Positions 24,304-27,934 of a stretch of DNA of 27,934 bases are shown one piece after another. Source of the stretch: CAZEDU01 sp964511185. GTDB taxonomy: Bacteria; Myxococcota; Myxococcia; Myxococcales; Myxococcaceae. Position numbers and translations under genes: made by a program. The notes under the pieces are model-generated. The model had not been told where the DNA came from. It worked only from the letters and a program-made list of their open reading frames with translations, and searched no databases. Numbering within the stretch: the stretch's first letter is position 1; every line of letters begins with the position of its first letter. The stretch lies in NCBI GenBank assembly GCA_964511185.1, contig CAZEDU010000067.1, positions 1 to 27,934 of the forward strand, in the 5' to 3' direction.

Positions 24304-25629
24304 TTACGGAACGCTCGCGGGCAGCTCGACCGCGACGATCGAGCGGGCAAACTTCGGGTTCCGCCCCCGCTCGACTTCCAGGTAGAGCGTCTGGCCCAAC
24401 CGCCCCACCGGCTCGATGGAGAACGCGTAGCGCTGCGCTTCGCCCACCGACTCGCAGTTCTCGCTGCCCAAGAGCGAGCACACGTCGCCGAGCACCTCAG
24501 GCTCGGCCTGGACGTAGTCGCGGTACTGCAGCACGCGCCGGCCGTCCGTCCGAGAGAGCACGCTGAAGAACCCCTTCGGCGAAGCGAGCAGAAAGCCCTC
24601 GGCCTGCCAACGACCCTGAAGTTGGCCGTGGTTCACGTCAAGCGCCTTGAGCACCACCGCCGAGTCCTCGGTCTGCGCGCTGCGGTAGCCGTCGGTGCGG
24701 TCTTCGATCACGGCGAAGAGCAGCTTGCTGGGCCACGTCCTGTCCACCAGCGGCTCCGAGAGCATTCGGTCCGCCTCCACCCCAATCAACGGCGCCGTGA
24801 GCTCCACGCCGGACACGGTGACGCGGCGGAAGCTCACGAACCCTCCGCCCCTCTCGCCATCGGTCGAGGTCATCAGCACGAAACCGCCGTCGATCTCCTT
24901 CAGCGGCGGCACCGGCAGCTCATTCGCGGGCAGCTCCAGCTTCCCGAGCTCGGTTCCAGACTTCGCGATTCGCCGAACGCGCAGGCGCTCGCCGTGCTCG
25001 ACGACCACCAGCTCGCCCGACGCGAGGAAGCGGGTCTGCCGCCTCGCGCCCTGCGCCGCGATGCGCACGATGTCGCCACCGGCGCCGCGCAGGCTCAGCC
25101 ACTCGGTCGACGTGGTGTCGCCCACGCACTTGCCGTCCGCGCTGACCTGACAACCCACGGTCGTTTCCCACGCCAGCCCCTCCGGGCCGGCGGCCACCCA
25201 GCGAAGCCCTTCGTTCCGGGAGGCCAGCTCGGGCGTCCGGGTCGAAGGCAGCGCGACCGTGCTGATCTGCTTCGTCGCGGTGTCGAAGACGCGCACCGCC
25301 GCCGGCCAGGTGCCTGGGATGAAGCCGCCCGAATACGGAAAGAGCGGCACGCGGTCGCCGAACGGCGCGCCGATGGTGAGCCCTTCGGTGCCTTCGAGGG
25401 CCGTCCAAGTCCCCTCGGGCGAGAGGCTGTAGACGACGGAACCGGCGCTGCCATCGACGCGGACCACCGCGCCCGCCGGGGTCTGCGTCCACTCCCAACC
25501 CCTCCCTGCCGCCATCAGCCGGCTGCGCAGCGGCTCGGGCCGCTCCAGTGCGTCGCGCGGGTCGGTCCGTCCGCACGAGGCGAACAGAAGTGGGAGGACG
25601 AAGAGGCTCAGACGCGCTGGAAAGGACAT
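24304..25629 (-). CDS. Putative lipoprotein, possibly beta-propeller-like
   Basis: A 441-aa protein with a lipoprotein signal (MSFPARLSLFVLPLLFASC; Cys19 in the lipobox FASC). The rest is beta-rich, with recurring units such as 'G.....G.VVRVDGS' and 'ASGELVVVEHGERLRVRRI', which look like blades of a WD40/YVTN-style propeller, but I cannot count blades safely. Cys136/Cys144-like pairs (GCQVSADGKC) and CSLLGSENC suggest disulfides, fitting a periplasmic or surface site. ATG 25629 directly follows a 10-bp hairpin; an upstream TTG (25641) inside the hairpin loop is the alternative start. It is 47 bp from the rho stop on the same strand. Function unknown. Confidence 0.6.
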   Translation of the reverse strand: MSFPARLSLFVLPLLFASCGRTDPRDALERPEPLRSRLMAAGRGWEWTQTPAGAVVRVDGSAGSVVYSLSPEGTWTALEGTEGLTIGAPFGDRVPLFPYSGGFIPGTWPAAVRVFDTATKQISTVALPSTRTPELASRNEGLRWVAAGPEGLAWETTVGCQVSADGKCVGDTTSTEWLSLRGAGGDIVRIAAQGARRQTRFLASGELVVVEHGERLRVRRIAKSGTELGKLELPANELPVPPLKEIDGGFVLMTSTDGERGGGFVSFRRVTVSGVELTAPLIGVEADRMLSEPLVDRTWPSKLLFAVIEDRTDGYRSAQTEDSAVVLKALDVNHGQLQGRWQAEGFLLASPKGFFSVLSRTDGRRVLQYRDYVQAEPEVLGDVCSLLGSENCESVGEAQRYAFSIEPVGRLGQTLYLEVERGRNPKFARSIVAVELPASVP

Positions 25630-25656
25630 GAGGCGCTCCAAAGAAAGGAGCGCCTC
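25630..25656 (-). promoter_or_regulatory. Perfect 10-bp hairpin directly before a start codon
   Basis: On the minus strand GAGGCGCTCC (25656-25647), loop TTTCTTT and GGAGCGCCTC (25639-25630) form a perfect stem that ends at the base before ATG 25629. The strong AGGAGG (25659-25654) and the nearer GGAG both lie in or against the stem. It could stop or protect the 3' end of the rho transcript, or control translation of the lipoprotein. There is no T run after it. Confidence 0.6.
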
Positions 25657-25675
25657 CTAGCACACCCGGCGCGGA

Positions 25676-27364
25676 TTAACGGTTCATCGAGCCCAAAAAC
25701 TCGGCGTTGCCCTTTGTCGGCCGAATGTGCTTGAGCACGAACTCCATCGCGTCGATCGGCGTGAACGGGTGCAGCACCTGCCGAAGCGCGGTGATGCGAA
25801 TCAAGTCCGCCTCGGGCAAGAGCAGCTCTTCCTTGCGCGTCCCCGACTTGTTGATGTCGAGGCACGGGAAGATGCGCTTCTCCATCAGCTTGCGGTCGAG
25901 CACGATCTCCGAGTTGCCGGTGCCCTTGAACTCCTCGAAGATGACCTCATCCATGCGGCTGCCGGTGTCGATCAGCGCGGTGCCGATGATGGTGAGCGAG
26001 CCGCCCTCCTCGATGTTGCGCGCGGCGCCGAAGAAGCGCTTCGGCTTGTGCAGCGCGTTCGAGTCGACGCCGCCGGAGAGAATCTTGCCCGACGGCGGCA
26101 CCACGGTGTTGTAGGCGCGCGCCAGGCGGGTGATCGAGTCGAGCAGAATGCAGACGTCGCGCTTCTGCTCCACCAGCCGCTTGGCCTTGTCGATCACCAT
26201 CTCGGCGACCTGCACGTGGCGCGTGGCCGGCTCGTCGAAGGTCGAGCTGATGACCTCGGCGCGCACGCCGCGCTGCATCTCGGTGACTTCCTCCGGACGC
26301 TCGTCGATCAGCAGGATGATCAGGTGCACGTCCGGGTGGTTGTGCACGATCGCCTGGGCGACGTTCTGCAGCATCATCGTCTTGCCGGCCTTCGGCTGCG
26401 AGACGATCAGCCCGCGCTGGCCGCGGCCGATCGGCGCGACGAGGTCGAGGATGCGGCCGGTGATGTCCTCGGTCGAGCCGTTGCCGCGCTCGAGGCGGAA
26501 CGCCTTGCGCGGGAACAGCGCGGTGAGGTTCTCGAACAGCGCCTTGTTCTTCGACGCCTCCGGCGGCTCGCCGTTGATGTGGTCGACCTTGAGCAGGGCG
26601 AAGTAGCGCTCGCCTTCCTTCGGATGGCGGATGCGGCCGGCGATGTAGTCGCCGGTGCGCAGGTTGAAGCGGCGGATCTGCGACGGCGACACGTAGATGT
26701 CGTCGGGCCCGGCGAGATAGGACTGGTCGGGGCCGCGCAGGAAGCCGAAGCCGTCCTGCAGGATCTCGAGCACGCCCTCGCCGTAGATGCCGCCGCCGGC
26801 ACGCGCATGCGCCTTGAGGATGTTGAAGATGACATCCTGCTTGCGCGCACGCGCGACGCCTTCCTGGATGCCGAGCTGCTCGGCCATGGCGAGCAGGTCG
26901 TAGGCGTTCTTGCGCTTGAGCTCGTTGAGGTCGATCAGCGGGCCGGTTTCGCGGCCTTCGACCCATTCCTCGTCGACCTGCGGCAGGCCGCGGTGCTGCG
27001 GATTCTGGAAGCGGTTGTTGTTGCCGCCACCACCACCACCGCCGCCACCACCACGACGATCGCGGTCACGCCGGTTGCGCCCCGGGCGCTGCTGGCCGCC
27101 CTGCTGCTGCGGATTGCCTTGCTGCTGGCGCTGCTGGCCGCCGCCCTCGCCCGCACCGCCTTCGCCATCGGCCGCAACCGGAGGCGGCGGCGTGTAGTCG
27201 TCGTTGGGCGGCGTGTACTCGGCCTGCTGCTCGGCCGGCGTCGGCTGTTGCGGCGTGGCTTCCTCGCGCGGCGGGCGCGGAGTGCGCGGCGGACGCTGGC
27301 GGGATTCGGAACGGGCCGGGGGCGTGGCGGTTCCGCCACTCTCGGTATTGTCGGTATCGGACAC
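25676..27364 (-). CDS. rho: Transcription termination factor Rho (probably chimeric)
   Basis: Rho is the hexameric RNA helicase that ends transcription. This 562-aa frame starts at GTG 27364 with a disordered Pro/Gln/Gly/Arg-rich extension (about 1-140, including 10 Gly in a row). Then come the Rho N domain (DLNELK at 145-150), the RNA-binding cold-shock-like domain (GEGVLEILQDGFGFLR, ~195-210), Walker A QPKAGKT (323-329), the CILLDS Walker B (405-410) and the Q/R-loop region. All catalytic parts are intact. The N-terminal ~365 residues read like Xanthomonadaceae Rho, whereas residues ~405-562 (SGGVDSNALHKPKRFF, then LDRKLMEKRIFP and the end AEFLGSMNR) read like a deltaproteobacterial/myxobacterial Rho. 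Ile ATT codons seem to appear only from about residue 406. A join is likely near 26.1-26.3 kb. Confidence 0.9.
   Translation of the reverse strand: MSDTDNTESGGTATPPARSESRQRPPRTPRPPREEATPQQPTPAEQQAEYTPPNDDYTPPPPVAADGEGGAGEGGGQQRQQQGNPQQQGGQQRPGRNRRDRDRRGGGGGGGGGGNNNRFQNPQHRGLPQVDEEWVEGRETGPLIDLNELKRKNAYDLLAMAEQLGIQEGVARARKQDVIFNILKAHARAGGGIYGEGVLEILQDGFGFLRGPDQSYLAGPDDIYVSPSQIRRFNLRTGDYIAGRIRHPKEGERYFALLKVDHINGEPPEASKNKALFENLTALFPRKAFRLERGNGSTEDITGRILDLVAPIGRGQRGLIVSQPKAGKTMMLQNVAQAIVHNHPDVHLIILLIDERPEEVTEMQRGVRAEVISSTFDEPATRHVQVAEMVIDKAKRLVEQKRDVCILLDSITRLARAYNTVVPPSGKILSGGVDSNALHKPKRFFGAARNIEEGGSLTIIGTALIDTGSRMDEVIFEEFKGTGNSEIVLDRKLMEKRIFPCLDINKSGTRKEELLLPEADLIRITALRQVLHPFTPIDAMEFVLKHIRPTKGNAEFLGSMNR
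26100..26300. other. Likely assembly junction inside rho
   Basis: Left of this interval the sequence fits a myxobacterium; right of it (5' two thirds of rho, trxA and their intergenic repeat) fits a Xanthomonadaceae-like gammaproteobacterium. The interval is placed by the change in Rho signature residues and the first ATT isoleucine codon near 26149. rho is conserved enough for two genomes to be joined in assembly. Confidence 0.55.
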
Positions 27365-27510
27365 GGACGGACCTCGATGGGGTGCCGTTGGGGAGAAGGG
27401 AATTGCGGGGGGGATGTCCGCAGGCTGGAGCGGATGCGCTCCTCGGGACCGCGGTTAACTTAGCACCGGGCGGTGCCGGGCGTAAAGCGTTGCCGCGGGG
27501 AGTGGAGATC

Positions 27511-27570
27511 GGAGATTCGGGTTTCGGCAGGTCACGTTCCTGATCCACGAATCCCCGATCCCGAATCTCC
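27511..27570. repeat. Inverted repeat between trxA and rho
   Basis: GGAGATTCGGG (27511-27521) and CCCGAATCTCC (27560-27570) form a perfect 11-bp inverted repeat with a 38-bp loop, in the 220-bp gap between the two genes. From memory, GGGATTCGGGATTC-like sequence is common between genes in Xanthomonadaceae, which supports the foreign origin of this end. It may act as a terminator or as mRNA end structure; no T run follows. Confidence 0.6.
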
Positions 27571-27584
27571 AATCCCTGCGCGGA

Positions 27585-27911
27585 TCAGATCGTGCGATCG
27601 ATCAGCTGGGCGAGCTGGGTCTTGCTGACGGCGCCGATCTGCGTCGCCTCGACCTTGCCGTCGCGGAAGATCATCAGGGTCGGGATGCCGCGCACGTTGT
27701 AGTTGCGCGGGGTTTTCGGGTTGTGGTCGATGTTGACCTTGGCCACCTTGAGGCGACCCTCGTAGGTCGCGGCGAGCTCGTCGAGGATCGGCGCGATCAT
27801 CTTGCACGGGCCGCACCATTCGGCCCAGAAATCGACCAGGACCGGCTCGCTGGACTTGAGGACCTGTTCCTCGAACTGGTCGTCGTTGACCTGGGCAATA
27901 TGCTCACTCAC
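27585..27911 (-). CDS. trxA: Thioredoxin 1
   Basis: A 108-aa thioredoxin, the small cytoplasmic disulfide reductase, with the standard active site WCGPC in DFWAEWCGPCKMIAP (about residues 27-41), the cis-proline region GIPTL and a C-terminus QLAQLIDRTI. Length matches the family (E. coli 109). GTG 27911 is preferred, with GGAG seven bases upstream; a TTG at 27926 is in frame but would put the ribosome site inside the gene. trxA followed by rho on the same strand is the order seen in gammaproteobacteria such as E. coli and Xanthomonas. This is one reason for thinking this end is not from the myxobacterium. Confidence 0.95.
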   Translation of the reverse strand: MSEHIAQVNDDQFEEQVLKSSEPVLVDFWAEWCGPCKMIAPILDELAATYEGRLKVAKVNIDHNPKTPRNYNVRGIPTLMIFRDGKVEATQIGAVSKTQLAQLIDRTI

Positions 27912-27934
27912 GGGAAAACTCTCCAAGAAAACCG

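Overview
The first ~26.1 kb looks like chromosome of a Myxococcota (myxobacterial) bacterium. The DNA is very GC-rich and gene-dense. It carries a CarD-type regulator followed directly by its zinc-protein partner CarG, a pairing I know only from myxobacteria. It also has a double PilZ-like protein, a membrane-anchored Hanks-type kinase and cysteine-rich lipoproteins of a style common in that phylum. No tRNA, rRNA, CRISPR array or transposase gene was seen. The assembly has a 10-N scaffold gap (21395-21404) that breaks one gene. The last ~1.8 kb (trxA and the 5' two thirds of rho) looks gammaproteobacterial (Xanthomonadaceae-like), so the window is probably chimeric, with a join inside rho.

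Layout. 1-4616: a truncated mraZ (minus strand, head of a dcw cluster lying off the left edge) with a good promoter and MraZ boxes, a PilZ-domain protein, a small cysteine-rich lipoprotein, a minus-strand pair (App1-like DUF2183 phosphatase and an ExbD-like lipoprotein) and a divergent Ser/Thr kinase. 4705-9268: a 64-aa secreted protein, then carD, carG, a membrane-anchored protein and a GT39-type glycosyltransferase, tightly packed on the plus strand. 9273-11486: two palindrome doublets and a membrane-fused spermidine-synthase-like protein. 11492-16318: a four-gene minus-strand operon (aldehyde dehydrogenase, glutamine-synthetase-family ligase, iron alcohol dehydrogenase, coiled-coil membrane protein) facing a class I glutamine amidotransferase (16399-17115). 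Together these could form a gamma-glutamylated amine or amino-alcohol catabolic module. 17231-19884: a lipase-like hydrolase, an unknown 153-aa protein and a possible GS-fold amidoligase. 20129-21567: a large cysteine-rich lipoprotein interrupted by the gap. 21684-25629: an AI-2E/PerM-family permease, a cardiolipin synthase and a convergent lipoprotein. 25676-27911: rho and trxA.

The points most worth following are the CarD variant with one AT-hook plus an H1-like tail, the degenerate metzincin-like site in CarG, the amine-catabolism-like gene set, the 16-bp-phased GGGGACTGTCCCC doublets, the possible amidoligase, the hairpin touching the start codon after rho, and the rho chimera. Family assignments come from reading motifs by eye; no database search was run.
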